Source: an uncultured Bacilli bacterium (lineage in GTDB: Bacteria; Bacillota_I; Bacilli_A; RF39; UBA660). From it: a stretch of 7,823 nt of DNA. The notes below the pieces were generated by a model. The model saw nothing but the letters and a program-made list of their open reading frames with translations. It searched no databases and had not been told where the DNA came from. Location: contig CAJUGF010000054.1 in assembly GCA_910585915.1 (NCBI GenBank), positions 1 to 7,823 on the forward strand, in the 5' to 3' direction. The number at the start of each line of letters is the position of its first letter. The first letter of the stretch is position 1. Position numbers and translations under genes: made by a program. Shown piece after piece: positions 7,380 to 7,823 of this stretch.

Positions 7380-7823
7380 TTAGAGATCTTTTCTATATTT
7401 TTGTACTAATCTATTTAAATCTAACATTTTTTTATCTAAATTTTGAATTGTTTTAGCGTAATCATACATTTCACTTTGTACTTCTTCTGGTATTGTATCT
7501 TGAAATTTGTAAGATATTTTATGATCTAAACTCGCCCAGAAATCCATGGCCATTGTTCGAACTTGAATTTCACATTCTATGAATTCTGCTTTTTCTTGAA
7601 AATAAACTGGAATTAGAACATGTAAATGGTAACTCATATATCCTGTATTTTTGGGATTTGATATATAGTCTTTACGATCTTTGATAATAATATTTTTAGT
7701 ATGAGTTAACAAATAAACAATATCATAAACATCGGATAGAAAGGAACAAACTATTCGTACTCCTACAACATCTTTTACATAACGAATAATGTTGTCATCC
7801 GTATATTCTTTTTGATGCCGTTC
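7380..7823 (-). CDS. Small alarmone synthetase, RelQ/YjbM-like GTP pyrophosphokinase (5' end outside window)
   Basis: The visible 147 residues are the C-terminal part of a RelA/SpoT synthetase domain, which makes (p)ppGpp from ATP and GDP/GTP. The frame is open to the window edge, so a TTG at 7712 is internal Leu and not a start. Motifs in order are DVVGVRIVCSFLSDVYDIVYLL (visible residues 18-39), NPKNTGYMSYHLHV (about 55-68) at the GYxSxH substrate loop, and ECEIQVRTMAMDFWASLDHK (about 83-102) with the catalytic glutamate and EIQVRT motif. It ends about 60 residues later without a TGS or ACT domain, as in the small RelQ/RelP enzymes. The usual R or Q after GY is M here. It precedes the 147-aa protein by 30 bp and is probably a host gene. 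Confidence 0.88.
   Translation of the reverse strand, partial: ERHQKEYTDDNIIRYVKDVVGVRIVCSFLSDVYDIVYLLTHTKNIIIKDRKDYISNPKNTGYMSYHLHVLIPVYFQEKAEFIECEIQVRTMAMDFWASLDHKISYKFQDTIPEEVQSEMYDYAKTIQNLDKKMLDLNRLVQKYRKDL

Noticed and set aside
7710..7712. TTG as the start of the alarmone synthetase
   Set aside because: The frame continues upstream to the window edge with clear synthetase-domain sequence (DVVGVRIVCSF), so the codon is internal leucine.

Overview
This is a very AT-rich window (roughly 25-30% GC by eye) with strong AGGAGG-type ribosome binding sites, TGG used for Trp, and TAA/TAG stops. That points to a low-GC Gram-positive host (Bacillota), plausibly a gut Erysipelotrichales/RF39-type or clostridial lineage; the sequence alone does not settle the lineage. 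Most of the window looks like an integrated mobilizable element carried next to ordinary host genes.

Layout. At the left, a minus-strand pair (GNAT acetyltransferase then a PPOX-type flavin-binding protein, 58-950) is divergent from a plus-strand radical SAM/SPASM-like enzyme (1101-2129). The radical SAM promoter sits inside a 9-bp inverted repeat that looks like an operator. A bidirectional terminator (2136-2167) separates this gene from the convergent mobilization module: a MobV/Pre-type relaxase (2167-3510), an unrecognised 69-aa protein (3535-3744), and a candidate oriT with three alternative hairpin arms around a TAGGGGG/TTA site (about 3798-3881). A mobilization promoter is embedded in the oriT. 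Next is about 350 bp of non-coding DNA packed with hairpins, then a large serine recombinase (4227-6119). The gene combination resembles Tn4451/Tn4453-type mobilizable transposons (TnpX-like recombinase plus TnpZ-like relaxase). The element ends cannot be fixed from the sequence; one probably lies at about 6300-6371 upstream of the recombinase, and the other may lie beyond the left genes or near 2136.

The most interesting signal is the recombinase leader (6119-6304). It has a strong promoter, a possible five-codon leader peptide (MFLRG), an intrinsic terminator before the recombinase gene, and a 14-bp complementarity between the leader start region and the terminator's 5' arm. This looks like a transcription attenuator that could tie excision or integration to the state of translation.

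Right of the recombinase are probable host genes, all on the minus strand: an unrecognised 91-aa protein (6372-6647), an intrinsic terminator, tRNA-Gly(GCC) with its own promoter, an unrecognised 147-aa protein (6906-7349), and the 3' part of a RelQ/YjbM-type small alarmone synthetase that runs off the window edge (7380-7823). Two automatic-looking start choices should be corrected using ribosome binding sites: the acetyltransferase starts at 950 rather than 968, and the radical SAM gene at 1101 rather than 1065.
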